Shown one piece after another: positions 7,454 through 15,640 of a stretch of DNA of 64,000 nucleotides. The notes under the pieces were generated by a model that was not told the origin of the DNA, did not search any database, and worked only from the letters and a program-made list of their open reading frames with translations. Within the stretch, counting starts at the first letter, position 1; every line of letters begins with the position of its first letter. Source of the DNA: Dehalobacter sp. DCA (GTDB taxonomy: Bacteria > Bacillota > Desulfitobacteriia > Desulfitobacteriales > Syntrophobotulaceae); NCBI RefSeq assembly GCF_000305775.1, contig NC_018866.1, positions 1,302,001 through 1,366,000 of the forward strand, in the 5' to 3' direction. The position numbers were made by a program, and so were the translations under genes.

Positions 7454-8383
7454 TCACCTCCTAAACTCAATTGGCTTGGTCAGTTTGATCACAAAAGCTG
7501 TTGAGACAAAAATCAAAACCGCCGTCACTGCAAGAACGATTTGTCCTATCACCGTATGCATCAGCGTATTGTACCAGAAATGATTCAAGGCACACAGGGG
7601 GGGAATGTTGCCGATGACGAGGATCACCATGAGGATGAATTCCTTTCTCGGCTCGAACATAAGGTATTCAAGCTCCGCGTTGACGATTCGCATATCCGAG
7701 AGCTTACTTATAATCGGCGTGAGGGTGGTTTTCATTCCCCGATCATACTGGCAGGCGCTGATGGCATCACACCATTCCTGAAACACTTCATTGTCAATCT
7801 TAGGTTTCATTGCTCTCAGTGCTGCATGCACGTCAGGGTTGATCATCTTTATCTGCGTGAGAAACTCCGCGAATATATCACGGACGGGCGGATTTAAGTA
7901 GTCAAGGTTTTCCTCCACGGCGGTCAGGATGTCCTCATTACGGAGGTATGCCGTTGTAATAATGGACAGAGCGGTTTCAAGCTCTGCAGCGATATCTTTC
8001 TTGTAATGGTTTGCCGTCAGCTTTACATACCAGATGGGCAGGAACATAAAGCCCTCTGCTAGCACCGGCACAAGGAACATATTTCCCATCACGATGGCAA
8101 TGGAGGCACCCAAGGCGAACAGTCCAAGGGAGCAGACGCAAATCAGAGAAAAGCGGCTGCTTCGGTCAGTCAGCTTGAGGATGTCCTGTACCTCCATGAT
8201 TTCTCTTCGAAAAAAGGAAGGCTTTTTCCGCTGCGTCGCCTCGTTGATCTCGGCCTTGATGCTTTTGGGTCTTGCGATCAGGAAACTGAACAGTTTATCG
8301 GTAAATTCGATAGGCGACAGCTTTAAGAGTATAAAGCTGCCGACAATGATGCCGATACAAGCGATGAGTTGAAGCAAGGTCAT
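7454..8383 (-). CDS. tadB: TadB-like inner-membrane platform protein (cluster A)
   Basis: A 309-residue platform protein with an N-terminal helix, a cytoplasmic charged stretch, a helix pair (about 75-115), a cytoplasmic domain containing LETALSIITTAYLRNEDILTAV and C-terminal helices. It pairs with TadC as the bipartite T2SSF-like platform of Tad pili. Its start overlaps the CpaF/TadA stop by ATGA, giving translational coupling. The counterpart in cluster B (25695..26609) has the same layout but a clearly diverged sequence. Confidence 0.75.
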   Translation of the reverse strand: MTLLQLIACIGIIVGSFILLKLSPIEFTDKLFSFLIARPKSIKAEINEATQRKKPSFFRREIMEVQDILKLTDRSSRFSLICVCSLGLFALGASIAIVMGNMFLVPVLAEGFMFLPIWYVKLTANHYKKDIAAELETALSIITTAYLRNEDILTAVEENLDYLNPPVRDIFAEFLTQIKMINPDVHAALRAMKPKIDNEVFQEWCDAISACQYDRGMKTTLTPIISKLSDMRIVNAELEYLMFEPRKEFILMVILVIGNIPPLCALNHFWYNTLMHTVIGQIVLAVTAVLIFVSTAFVIKLTKPIEFRR

Positions 8384-9744
8384 CGGTTAGAGCCTCCTTT
8401 CAGTATTTTATTGAGAACCTCCTGGGGCATGCCGTTTTCTAAAAAACGCTTTTGCAGGCTCTTGGAAACTGTATTCTCTTGTTGATGGCTGCCGTTGATA
8501 ATGAACCTGTCGCCGTCCATCCGGTTCTCGGTGATGTTGAAGCGGTACAGGCTGCGGAAGTTTTTCTGTCCATCCGAGAAGATCTCACACTCCATCACTT
8601 CCATCATCTTGCGCTGCTTGTCTTCAAGCTGCTTGGTGAAGACTACAATCGGAAACGCCTCAGTGACAAGGCACATCAGGGTATCATCCGCGATATCGTA
8701 TTTCCTCTTGCAGAGGGTGACCATCCTGCGCCATGTCGCTTCACAGGAGTTGCTGTGGATGGTGGTCAGCACGGTGTGCCCGGTTCTCGCTGCCTCCTGT
8801 GCGGTATAGGCTTCCGAGGAACGCATCTCCCCAACACACACGATTTCAGGATTAAACCGCAGCGCCATATCCAGCAGGCTATCCTGATCAATGTTCTGCT
8901 TCTCATTTTCGCTGAAGCGTGTGAGGGTATGGATGACACTGTTAACAATCTTGTCGTCCTTTTTACGCACTAGGGCAAGCTCACGGCTGCCGTTCTCTAT
9001 GGTAAAAATCCTTTTCGAGTCGGGGATGGTGGTCAGCAGCCACCCAGCCAGGGTCGTCTTGCCCGATGAGGTGGCTCCTGCCACACACACCGATATGCCA
9101 TAGCGCAGGCATTCCGAGAGGAAGTCCAGCATCTCTTCTGTGGCGGTGCCGCCTCTGACAAAGTCGGCCTTTGCCAAGTGCTGCGGATTGACAATTCGAA
9201 TGGAGGCTGCCACACCCACGTCCTCATCCACAAGGGGCGTTTTCAACACGGCAATACGGATGTTTTTCGACAGGTGTCCGAGGATGGCAGGGCTGGCATT
9301 GTCCAGCACCATGCCGGATACATGGAGCATCCTTCGGACCACATTGATGGCGTGTTCAGGGGAGTCAAAGTGTTCGTCCAGCTTGACGGTCTGCCCATTG
9401 GAATATTGAACCTCAATGTCGTTCCAGGCATTCACATCGATTTCTTCAATGCCGATGCCGAAGATATATTTGGTTAAAAAACTGAATTCAGCCATCTCGG
9501 TGTAGAGCGTATCTACCAGTTTCTCCATGGTCATGTCCTTTACAGCGATGCGGTAATCCATCAGGTATTTGCTGATGTACCGTTTGACCTGCTCCTTGAC
9601 CTCGTCCTTGCCGCCATCCAGAATGAGGGTGGAGTATTTGCTTGATATATATTCCTGCACATCGCGAAGTACGGCTCCGAAATCCTTGGAGGTGTTGTCC
9701 GGGCTAAAAAAAAGGCTGTGGTTTGCCGCTGCAGTGATGCTCAT
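8380..9744 (-). CDS. tadA: CpaF/TadA-family assembly ATPase (cluster A)
   Basis: A 454-residue secretion ATPase with Walker A GATSSGKTTLAG (about 217-228), the Asp box TIENGSREL, Walker B PEIVCVGEMRSSE and the His box ARTGHTVLTTIHSNS. It is the cytoplasmic motor of the Tad system that powers pilin polymerisation. The N-terminal region shows the CpaF-type helical part (LTKYIFGIGIEEIDVNAWND). It overlaps CpaE upstream and TadB downstream by 4 bp each. All key motifs look intact. Confidence 0.85.
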   Translation of the reverse strand: MSITAAANHSLFFSPDNTSKDFGAVLRDVQEYISSKYSTLILDGGKDEVKEQVKRYISKYLMDYRIAVKDMTMEKLVDTLYTEMAEFSFLTKYIFGIGIEEIDVNAWNDIEVQYSNGQTVKLDEHFDSPEHAINVVRRMLHVSGMVLDNASPAILGHLSKNIRIAVLKTPLVDEDVGVAASIRIVNPQHLAKADFVRGGTATEEMLDFLSECLRYGISVCVAGATSSGKTTLAGWLLTTIPDSKRIFTIENGSRELALVRKKDDKIVNSVIHTLTRFSENEKQNIDQDSLLDMALRFNPEIVCVGEMRSSEAYTAQEAARTGHTVLTTIHSNSCEATWRRMVTLCKRKYDIADDTLMCLVTEAFPIVVFTKQLEDKQRKMMEVMECEIFSDGQKNFRSLYRFNITENRMDGDRFIINGSHQQENTVSKSLQKRFLENGMPQEVLNKILKGGSNR

Positions 9745-10556
9745 ATCCCGAACACCTCCTTGCTGATTTTTTCAAGTTCCTTGCGAAAGCCCTTGCTGTC
9801 TTTCAGGCCCAAGTCCTTGAACAGATCCCCCGACAGGTACTGCTGCTCCACTTCCTCCGAGTGGGGGATGGTAAAGGTGACACCGTTTAATATCTGCTCC
9901 ATGTTCTCCTTGGCCTCATACTGCTTCACATTGGAAGCGATTTTATACTGCTTGTCGGCATCCCATTTCTGGTCCATCAACAGAGGAAGCTGCGAGGACA
10001 GATAGGAAATGGACTTCAAATCACAGTTGACAAGGCGCAGCACCGCATCGGATTCCATTAGGGAAACCGCCGACAGGATATCGGTTGCAATGGTGCTGCC
10101 ACAGTCGATGATGACATAAGGTGCAATGTTTCTTAGGTGTTCGATCAGCTCCACTGCCTGCTCTGCTGTATAGGGCGGATAAGTAAAGACGTTCTCACCT
10201 TTTAGCATGCCGATCATAGTGACATAGCTTTGCTTTTTGTGCAGCACACAGTTTTGCTTGATGAGATTATCCGTTACATGGGTTGCTGCAAGGATGCTGC
10301 CCAGGGATTTTTCACATTCGATATCGGAGGGCGGGCAGATGCAAGGCAGCGGCGGTGCGGTCATATCACACAGCAGGAGTGCCACATTCTTTCGCTTGCT
10401 TGCGAGATGCTTGGCCAACTTGACGCTGACAAGGGTCTTGCCGGAGGAAGGACTGCCCCATACGGCCAGCACCTGGTTGTCAGGTTCCTGTTCTGTAGCC
10501 TGCTGACCAGGACCAATTTTGCGAGAGAAAATACTTCCCATTTTGAAATTAATCAT
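9741..10556 (-). CDS. CpaE/TadZ-like ParA-family ATPase (cluster A)
   Basis: A protein of about 271 residues with a deviant Walker A motif WGSPSSGKTLVSVKLAKHLA and a MinD/ParA-like fold (YVIIDCGSTIATDILSAV). TadZ/CpaE proteins localise Tad pilus assembly to a site at the membrane. The ATG at 10556 (MINFKMGS) overlaps the end of the CpaB-like gene by 8 bp and is preferred over 10601, which would overlap by over 50 bp. The order CpaB-CpaE-CpaF-TadB-TadC is identical in both clusters. Confidence 0.75.
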   Translation of the reverse strand: MINFKMGSIFSRKIGPGQQATEQEPDNQVLAVWGSPSSGKTLVSVKLAKHLASKRKNVALLLCDMTAPPLPCICPPSDIECEKSLGSILAATHVTDNLIKQNCVLHKKQSYVTMIGMLKGENVFTYPPYTAEQAVELIEHLRNIAPYVIIDCGSTIATDILSAVSLMESDAVLRLVNCDLKSISYLSSQLPLLMDQKWDADKQYKIASNVKQYEAKENMEQILNGVTFTIPHSEEVEQQYLSGDLFKDLGLKDSKGFRKELEKISKEVFGI

Positions 10557-11376
10557 GGCTTTCAGCTGCCTTTCCGGGTACGGTATGATCTGTCCCGGCA
10601 ACGCCCTCCTTCTCTGCTGTTTTATCTTTCTCTCCTGCCTTTGGATAAAGCTTAGCCATCACCTTATCCTGGACCTCAATAAATTTTGCCGCATTTTCCT
10701 GGGTTCCTCTGTAAACCAGGGATAGGTGAAGTTTGCTATCCGCATCAAGCTCGGCAAGGATTTTAGACTGCTCCGGGGATGCGAGCAGGGTTACGGTAGA
10801 AGGCAGCGCCTTTTCCTTATCCTCCGTGTCCTCAGCTTGTTTCTTAGCATCCGTGTCATAGCCGGTATTGGCAGTGACTGCAATCACCTCCACATACTGA
10901 AGTTCCGGAGGGATGACCGTTGTCCCCTGCTTTTTGTAATCGGGGGCGATGACCGATACGATGTCGCCGGAAATTAGTTTGCCGGAAAGACCATCGGAAA
11001 AGTTTTTAATGGTGACGGAGATGGCTTGTTTCTCCCCGTTCAGGTTATACAAATAGGCATTTCCTTCGGCAGGCACGTCAGCGAGCTTGGCTTGTAAAAT
11101 GTAGTCACCTGCGAGCAGATCGGTGGTTGCATATTTGCCTACGGCGGTGTCCATGCTTTTCACAACATCCTTGGGCAGATTAAAGCTGCCCACTTCAATG
11201 GTCTGCACCTTGTCCTTGGTAATCTGATCCCCTGCTTTGATGTCCTTGGTTACACGGATGATGCCGACCTTTTGGGATAGGCCGGAATTAAACAGCGGTG
11301 TTACTGCAAAACAGATGATCAGGGACAATACAATGCAGATTATACCGAGAACGGTCCTGTTTTTTAAAAAGCTCAT
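10549..11376 (-). CDS. CpaB/RcpC-like SAF-domain pilus protein (cluster A)
   Basis: A 275-residue protein with an N-terminal membrane anchor (VLGIICIVLSLIICFAVTPL) followed by the SAF-type segment VTKDIKAGDQITKDKVQTIE and the later LLAGDYILQAKL. CpaB/RcpC proteins sit outside the membrane and help Tad pilus assembly or stability. The C-terminal 40 residues are Lys/Glu/Ala-rich and probably disordered. It overlaps the prepilin peptidase gene by 4 bp and CpaE by 8 bp. Confidence 0.7.
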   Translation of the reverse strand: MSFLKNRTVLGIICIVLSLIICFAVTPLFNSGLSQKVGIIRVTKDIKAGDQITKDKVQTIEVGSFNLPKDVVKSMDTAVGKYATTDLLAGDYILQAKLADVPAEGNAYLYNLNGEKQAISVTIKNFSDGLSGKLISGDIVSVIAPDYKKQGTTVIPPELQYVEVIAVTANTGYDTDAKKQAEDTEDKEKALPSTVTLLASPEQSKILAELDADSKLHLSLVYRGTQENAAKFIEVQDKVMAKLYPKAGEKDKTAEKEGVAGTDHTVPGKAAESHD

Positions 11377-11816
11377 AAAGCGATTCCTCCTATATTCATG
11401 AAATATATGGCTATACAGCCGATGGATAGAAAGGGTGCAAGAGGGAATGATTTTTGGTATTCCCGATTTCGCAGCCTTTGTACTGTAGAATAAACGGCAT
11501 AAAAAAGAAGCATTGCAGTAAGTCCAAGGACGGATGCCGCAATGCCTCCTGTGATGCCGAGGACGATTCCTGATGCAGCCATCAGCTTGATATCTCCCCC
11601 ACCCATACCGCCGAAAAACAATGCGGCGAGGAGAAAGGGCAAGGCTGCCAGAATGCCCAGCAGTTTTATAGGCTCAATGAGTATAAAGCCTGTCATAGCA
11701 ATGAGGAGACAAATGGTATCCGGGATGATTCTTTTTCGGATGTCAAAGATGGTCGCTGCCAGCAGCAGGGCAATAAAAAGACCGCCCTGCAACAGGAGCG
11801 GCAGGTTAGCCTGCAT
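11373..11816 (-). CDS. A24-family prepilin peptidase (cluster A)
   Basis: A 147-residue polytopic protein with the two catalytic aspartates of type IV prepilin peptidases, in FDIRKRIIPD (about 24-33) and GGMGGGDIKLM (about 69-79). Its size matches the minimal TadV/CpaA-type enzymes that only cleave and lack the methylase part. It would process the cluster A pilin (11806..12039) and minor pilins. Its start overlaps the pilin gene by 11 bp. The paralogue in cluster B is at 19085..19498. Confidence 0.85.
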   Translation of the reverse strand: MQANLPLLLQGGLFIALLLAATIFDIRKRIIPDTICLLIAMTGFILIEPIKLLGILAALPFLLAALFFGGMGGGDIKLMAASGIVLGITGGIAASVLGLTAMLLFYAVYSTVQRLRNREYQKSFPLAPFLSIGCIAIYFMNIGGIAL

Positions 11817-12039
11817 AGTTGAACATATCCTGTATCCTCTGTTTTAGTGTTGGCAGAACAGTATCTCCAAACAGCGCATAGAGTCCCGCAAGGAGCAAAG
11901 CTCCCAAGACGACCGTAATTAGAATTTTGATGGCACTGTCCACAAAATTTTCACCGCCTTGTGATCTTAGGATGGCTTTGGCCATCAGTCCCTTTCGAGT
12001 AATCTGATTCTTTACCTTAGTCACAATCTTTCTCATCAT
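11806..12039 (-). CDS. Flp-like pilin of cluster A (DUF6133-like)
   Basis: A 77-residue protein with a basic leader, the stretch SQGGENFVDSAIKILITVVL (a Gly-Gly-Glu before a hydrophobic helix) and a short tail ending QDMFNYAG. This is the layout of a Flp-type major pilin, and I associate the family with DUF6133. It is the first gene of cluster A, directly before its peptidase. Unlike cluster B, only one copy is present. GGAGGCAAAAAC precedes the ATG. Confidence 0.65.
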   Translation of the reverse strand: MMRKIVTKVKNQITRKGLMAKAILRSQGGENFVDSAIKILITVVLGALLLAGLYALFGDTVLPTLKQRIQDMFNYAG

Positions 12040-12067
12040 GTTTTTGCCTCCATAAATCTTTTCTTTA

Positions 12068-12108
12068 TTGAGAATCTCTGTTTTTCAGTGAAATGCAGGG
12101 ATTCTCAA
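12068..12108. other. Inverted repeat between SpoVG-like gene and cluster A pilin
   Basis: TTGAGAATC (12068..12076) pairs with GATTCTCAA (12100..12108), with CTG/CAG extending the stem inward. No T run follows on either strand. It may be a weak terminator of the upstream gene or a processing site protecting the pilin mRNA 5' end. Confidence 0.45.
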
Positions 12109-12152
12109 TCGTGCCAATTTGTATGTGTTGGTGTTCTTCACAAAATTGGACG

Positions 12153-12812
12153 CTAAATACTGCCCATCTGCATGCGGTCAGCCTGCTCCGGTTCTTCAAA
12201 AGGTGAATCTCCCTGTGTGGTTGCTTGGTTCTGGTTCATGTCCAATGCCTGCTGATAGGCGTTGATGACAGCATCATTAAACTGCTGCCTGAAAACTGCG
12301 GTCACCGGAAAACAGACATCCTCATACTCTCCGTCGTCTGTCTTGCAGCTGGGCATGGCTACTAGCAAGCCCTGGCTGCCGTCTATGATCTTTACATTGC
12401 GGATGGCCAAGCATTCGTTCAGGTTGACCGAGGCCATGGCTCGAGTGCCTCCTGTGGGACGGATGGAATCGATCTTCACATCCACTTTCATGGGCAATGG
12501 CTGCACTACCGAGTTTTTTTTACGGGGCTTTGCTTTGCGCTGATGATTTATGGGCCTTTTCCGCTGCTGCTTATAGGTAAAAGAGGGCTTAATGCCTTCA
12601 AGGTCTTTGCGCCTCTTTACCCTATACTTTTCCGTGTCCTGCTTATATAGGTAGTACCATTCTTCATCAAAGCTGTATACCCACGCCATGCCTGTGGCAT
12701 TCCCTGCCTTGTAAATCAACTGATATTTAAAAATGGAATCCGGATAGGAGGCAACCCTTATCAGATCAAGCTCCAGTTTTTCCGTTACTACCACCTCCGG
12801 CACAGGCAGCAA
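12153..12812 (-). CDS. SpoVG-domain protein with extra N-terminal domain
   Basis: A frame of up to 219 residues. Residues about 105-190 are a SpoVG domain (KVDVKIDSIRPTGGTRAMAS, NVKIIDGSQGLLVAMPS), an RNA/DNA-binding regulator fold. It is preceded by a novel-looking 70-residue domain with many Tyr and Trp (WVYSFDEEWYYLYKQDTEKY) and a basic linker. The tail is acidic/Gln-rich and ends ADRMQMGSI. The only start with the full N-terminus is TTG at 12812, which lies in the T-run of a terminator. The true start is therefore unclear, and the N-terminus may be truncated. A paralogue without the extra domain is at 13370..13765. Confidence 0.65.
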   Translation of the reverse strand: MLPVPEVVVTEKLELDLIRVASYPDSIFKYQLIYKAGNATGMAWVYSFDEEWYYLYKQDTEKYRVKRRKDLEGIKPSFTYKQQRKRPINHQRKAKPRKKNSVVQPLPMKVDVKIDSIRPTGGTRAMASVNLNECLAIRNVKIIDGSQGLLVAMPSCKTDDGEYEDVCFPVTAVFRQQFNDAVINAYQQALDMNQNQATTQGDSPFEEPEQADRMQMGSI

Positions 12813-12838
12813 AAAACACCAGCTTCTTATTCTGGTGT
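12811..12838 (-). terminator. Terminator before the SpoVG fusion gene
   Basis: AACACCAG/CTGGTGTT stem followed by TTTTTT on the minus strand. It ends the upstream accessory operon and overlaps the nominal start of the SpoVG-fusion frame. Confidence 0.75.
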
Positions 12839-12857
12839 TTGGATACTCCTGTGAAGT

Positions 12858-13073
12858 TTATTCAGTTTTGTATTTCTCTGTTTTTTCTACATGAAGAAAG
12901 CCCTGGGCTGCGCTCTCAACAATACCTGAAGTTGCAAGGGATACAGGCGTATCTCCTTTGAATAAAAACCCGTCATGCATCGTATAGTTTTCCGGCAGTT
13001 CTGTAGTGGAAGACTGTGGGTAAGCAGCTTGACCGACAATGCTCTGCTGCCTTTTCTTCTTAAACTTGCTCAT
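12858..13073 (-). CDS. Small hypothetical protein
   Basis: 71 residues, basic at the N-terminus (MSKFKKKRQQSIVGQAAY), then a polar part containing YTMHDGFLFKGDTPVSL. I do not recognise the family. The ATG overlaps the stop of the upstream gene by 4 bp, so it is translated with it. A terminator follows about 20 bp downstream. No membrane segment or metal site is visible. Confidence 0.55.
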   Translation of the reverse strand: MSKFKKKRQQSIVGQAAYPQSSTTELPENYTMHDGFLFKGDTPVSLATSGIVESAAQGFLHVEKTEKYKTE

Positions 13074-13318
13074 CCTTGTGTCTGATGATCAGTCAGCTTG
13101 CCTTCCACACTGATCATATCCAGAATGGTGGTATAGCAGACACAAGCGTCATCAATTCCGAGTTCCTCGGGCGTAATTTGCTTCCCGTTTAGCTCGATTT
13201 CGCCATTCTCAAGTTTTTCAATAAGAATCCCCAGCAGCTCAAGCTGCCGCTGTCCGTCCAGACAGTCAAACATATCCACCATCATTAATACTTCCTGAGA
13301 GATTTTTTCTTCGACCAT
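13070..13318 (-). CDS. Small acidic hypothetical protein
   Basis: About 82 residues and strongly acidic, with the segment FDCLDGQRQLELLGILIEKL, probably helical. The start at 13318 (MVEEKISQEV) has GGAGGGAG 9 bases upstream and is preferred over the ATG at 13336. I do not recognise the family. It overlaps the following gene by 4 bp. An acidic helical protein of this size could be an adaptor or inhibitor, but nothing in the sequence proves it. Confidence 0.55.
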   Translation of the reverse strand: MVEEKISQEVLMMVDMFDCLDGQRQLELLGILIEKLENGEIELNGKQITPEELGIDDACVCYTTILDMISVEGKLTDHQTQG

Positions 13319-13369
13319 TAATATCACTCCCTCCATTAATCTATATTTTGAGTTGCGGACTTGCTTTAC

Positions 13370-13765
13370 TTATCCCATCTGCATGCCGTTGGTCCGCTCC
13401 GGTGAATCAGAGGGGAGATCGTCCTGGGTAGGTGCCTGGCTCTGGTTTATGTTCAGAGCCTGATGATAGGCGTTGAGCACAGCATCATTGAGCTGCTGCC
13501 TGAAAGCTGCGGTTACCGGGAAGCAAATGTCCTTGTACTCTCCATTGCCAGCCTTGTAGCTGGGCATGGCTACAAACAGTCCCTTGCTGCTGTCGATAAT
13601 TTTCACATTGCGGATGGCAAAGCAGTCGTTCAAGTTGACCGATACGGTGGCTCGGATACTTCCGGTCGGGCGGATAGAGCCGATCTTCACATCCACTTTC
13701 ATGGAGAAGGTCTGAGTTGCTGTGTTTTCCTTGGCTGCGGCCTGTGCGTTTTCATTTTTCTTCAT
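13370..13765 (-). CDS. SpoVG-domain regulator
   Basis: A 131-residue protein. The SpoVG domain covers about 22-105 (KVDVKIGSIRPTGSIRATVS, NVKIIDSSKGLFVAMPS), with a short Lys/Ala/Thr leader and a tail ending ERTNGMQMG. SpoVG family proteins bind nucleic acid and regulate gene expression after transcription. It is a close paralogue of the C-terminal domain at 12153..12812, including the tail, so the two arose by duplication within the element. A terminator lies upstream at 13798..13819, so it may have its own promoter. Confidence 0.8.
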   Translation of the reverse strand: MKKNENAQAAAKENTATQTFSMKVDVKIGSIRPTGSIRATVSVNLNDCFAIRNVKIIDSSKGLFVAMPSYKAGNGEYKDICFPVTAAFRQQLNDAVLNAYHQALNINQSQAPTQDDLPSDSPERTNGMQMG

Positions 13766-13797
13766 GGTCTTTTCCTCCTGCTCTTGATTTTGAATAC

Positions 13798-13819
13798 AAA
13801 AAAGACAGCCTCTGCTGTC
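13798..13819 (-). terminator. Terminator after the YodL-domain gene
   Basis: GACAGC/GCTGTC stem with a four-base loop and six T on the minus strand, 8 bp past the YodL-domain stop. Confidence 0.8.
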
Positions 13820-13826
13820 GGGTGGG

Positions 13827-14387
13827 TTATAGGTTCATGGATTGACCTCCTTGCTGCTCCTGTTGAGACTCATTAAAGTCTATCTGCTGGAAGCCAAAGC
13901 GGTCGACATAATGGAATTCGCTGCCGTCCTTGTCGTATAGCTCAATTACATCGGACATAGACAGGGAGTGCCCTTGAAAATCGGGGGGATGGCGCAGATT
14001 GAATTTTTCGAAGATGGCATCCAGATCGTTGGTTTCAAGCTGGCCGCCATACACCACCTGATAATTTTCGGGGTCCGGTTTTCCGAAGCCTCCCTGGAGG
14101 AGTTCATCATACCCAATGAATTTGATCATTGGATCAACCTCCGGCTTGAGCTGGTAGATGCGGCAGGATTTGAGGATTGGCTGTTCACCGAAGTCTTGCT
14201 GCCCGTTTGCCAGCCAGTCGTACACACCATTTACCCATTCCACGGCCAGCCCTTGCTTTGCCGTGAGAAAATCATTCAGCTCCCCGCAGTGAAACATGGG
14301 ATCAACTACAGCCTTGCCACTGTCTATGTAACCCGCGGTATTGCCATAGAAGATGATGCGGTCTTTTTTGATAAAGATTCCAGGCAT
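13827..14387 (-). CDS. YodL-domain accessory protein
   Basis: A 186-residue protein whose C-terminal two thirds match the YodL domain of Firmicutes mobile elements. The evidence is YQLKPEVDPMIKFIGYDELL, then QVVYGGQLETNDLDAIFEKF, then HPPDFQGHSLSMSDVIEL and YVDRFGFQ. The function is unknown; the domain recurs in large multi-domain proteins of conjugative plasmids and ICEs. The tail is Gln-rich and ends QQGGQSMNL. It is the last gene of a cotranscribed block ending at the terminator. Confidence 0.75.
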   Translation of the reverse strand: MPGIFIKKDRIIFYGNTAGYIDSGKAVVDPMFHCGELNDFLTAKQGLAVEWVNGVYDWLANGQQDFGEQPILKSCRIYQLKPEVDPMIKFIGYDELLQGGFGKPDPENYQVVYGGQLETNDLDAIFEKFNLRHPPDFQGHSLSMSDVIELYDKDGSEFHYVDRFGFQQIDFNESQQEQQGGQSMNL

Positions 14388-14400
14388 ATCGGCATCTCCT

Positions 14401-14991
14401 TTACAGATTCATCCGCATAGAATTACCGGATTGCTCCTGCTCTGACAGAAATGCTTCCAGGTCTTCCTTGGAAGGATGAATCATCTCGCCTTTGATGAAC
14501 TCTAAGACATTAAAGTCATCCCGGTCACAGATCATGATTCTGTGCTGATAAGGTTTTTGAAGCTCCACATATTCCATAGCCTCTTTTTCACTGTAGAGCC
14601 CTACACCTGCCTTGTATCTGCCGTTTTCAAGGAAGCTGTACCCGCTGTATTTTGGTGTTTGCTCACGTTCATGAGCAGAGGAGTGGGGCTTCATTTGCGA
14701 TAGCTTCAGCCTTGCCCAATCAGGCAAAACCTCCGGCTTGATGGTGCCAAGAAAGTTTTCACGCCGCCACTCTGCGTGTTCGTTGTCATAAAGACAGGTG
14801 GCAAATACCGCCCGGCCTCTGAGAGACGGATCGCAGCCGAAACCGGATCCGCCAAGCCACAGTTGGAAACGTTCATCGCGGTACTGATCCTTTAAGGTTT
14901 CGGGACGCATGACGATGATTTTCCCCTCATAATCCTCTTTGTAATCGCTGTCCTTGATGCAGTCCTCCATGGTAAACAGCTTTTTATCCAT
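14401..14991 (-). CDS. LPD28-like accessory protein, long form
   Basis: A 196-residue protein. Its first 105 residues (EDYEGKIIVMRPETLKDQYR, then LWLGGSGFGCDPSLRGRAVF, then WRRENFLGTIKPEVLPDWA) are homologous to the neighbouring 110-residue protein. The pattern resembles what I recall as domain LPD28 of large polyvalent proteins; that name is uncertain. A further domain (about 115-180) contains YSFLENGRYKAGVGLYSEKE. The tail is EQEQSGNSMRMNL. No catalytic motif is evident. Confidence 0.6.
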   Translation of the reverse strand: MDKKLFTMEDCIKDSDYKEDYEGKIIVMRPETLKDQYRDERFQLWLGGSGFGCDPSLRGRAVFATCLYDNEHAEWRRENFLGTIKPEVLPDWARLKLSQMKPHSSAHEREQTPKYSGYSFLENGRYKAGVGLYSEKEAMEYVELQKPYQHRIMICDRDDFNVLEFIKGEMIHPSKEDLEAFLSEQEQSGNSMRMNL

Positions 14992-15004
14992 CGTTCCATC
15001 CCCT

Positions 15005-15337
15005 TTACCGATTCATCTGCGGGGAACTGCCGGACTGTATCTGCTCCAACGTATCCTTTGCCCAATCGGGCAGCAGCTCCGGTTTTAGTACCCCCACCAC
15101 ATCACTCCGGTTCCAACGCATCTTTACTCCATCGTAGAGAGAGGTTGCAAAAATAGAACGACCCATCGGGTTTGGTCTGCTGCCATTGCCGCCATCGCAG
15201 TAATAGAGTTGATTTTCTCTGTTGTGATACTGTTCCGGCAGCGCCGATAAGGATATAACAATTACTTTACCCTCGATAGACATGGCATAACCTGTTTCAA
15301 TGCAGTCCTCATGGGTGAAAGGCTTTATGTTTTCCAT
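15005..15337 (-). CDS. LPD28-like accessory protein, short form
   Basis: A 110-residue paralogue of the first half of 14401..14991. Shared landmarks are EDCIETG, IEGKVIVISLSALPEQYHNR, GRSIFATSLYDG, MRWNRSDVVGVLKPELLPDW and a Met-containing tail (QSGSSPQMNR). A tandem duplication followed by gain of a domain in one copy is the simplest history. The function is unknown. It is preceded by GGAACAAGG and lies 13 bp upstream of its paralogue. Confidence 0.6.
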   Translation of the reverse strand: MENIKPFTHEDCIETGYAMSIEGKVIVISLSALPEQYHNRENQLYYCDGGNGSRPNPMGRSIFATSLYDGVKMRWNRSDVVGVLKPELLPDWAKDTLEQIQSGSSPQMNR

Positions 15338-15349
15338 CCTTGTTCCTCC

Positions 15350-15640
15350 TTACTTTTTCACTTCAGTATTTTCATCTATCAGTGCAATCAGCTTTGCTGC
15401 AAGGGAAAGCAGGGTTTGCTTTTCCATGGTCTTGACCGCGGAGAAAACATACGCCTCTACCGCCAATGGGGACTGATCGCCAACCTCAATGAGGTTAACC
15501 TTTTGGGCAGTCACCCGGCCTTTGTCCATGCCCAATTTCACAATGTCACCGTGGTTTATCTCAGCGGCACGGCGAAGCTCCTTGGGGATCAGCACCCGCC
15601 CTTTGTCATCCATCACCTTGTAAATGGCGTTACTGTCCAT
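15350..15640 (-). CDS. AbrB/SpoVT-family transcription regulator
   Basis: A 96-residue protein. The N-terminal 50 residues form a swapped-hairpin AbrB DNA-binding domain (YKVMDDKGRVLIPKELRRAA, GDIVKLGMDKGRV), followed by a helical tail. Proteins of this kind act as dimeric transition-state regulators or as antitoxins. The start overlaps the end of the next upstream gene by 11 bp. It probably regulates part of the element. Confidence 0.8.
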   Translation of the reverse strand: MDSNAIYKVMDDKGRVLIPKELRRAAEINHGDIVKLGMDKGRVTAQKVNLIEVGDQSPLAVEAYVFSAVKTMEKQTLLSLAAKLIALIDENTEVKK

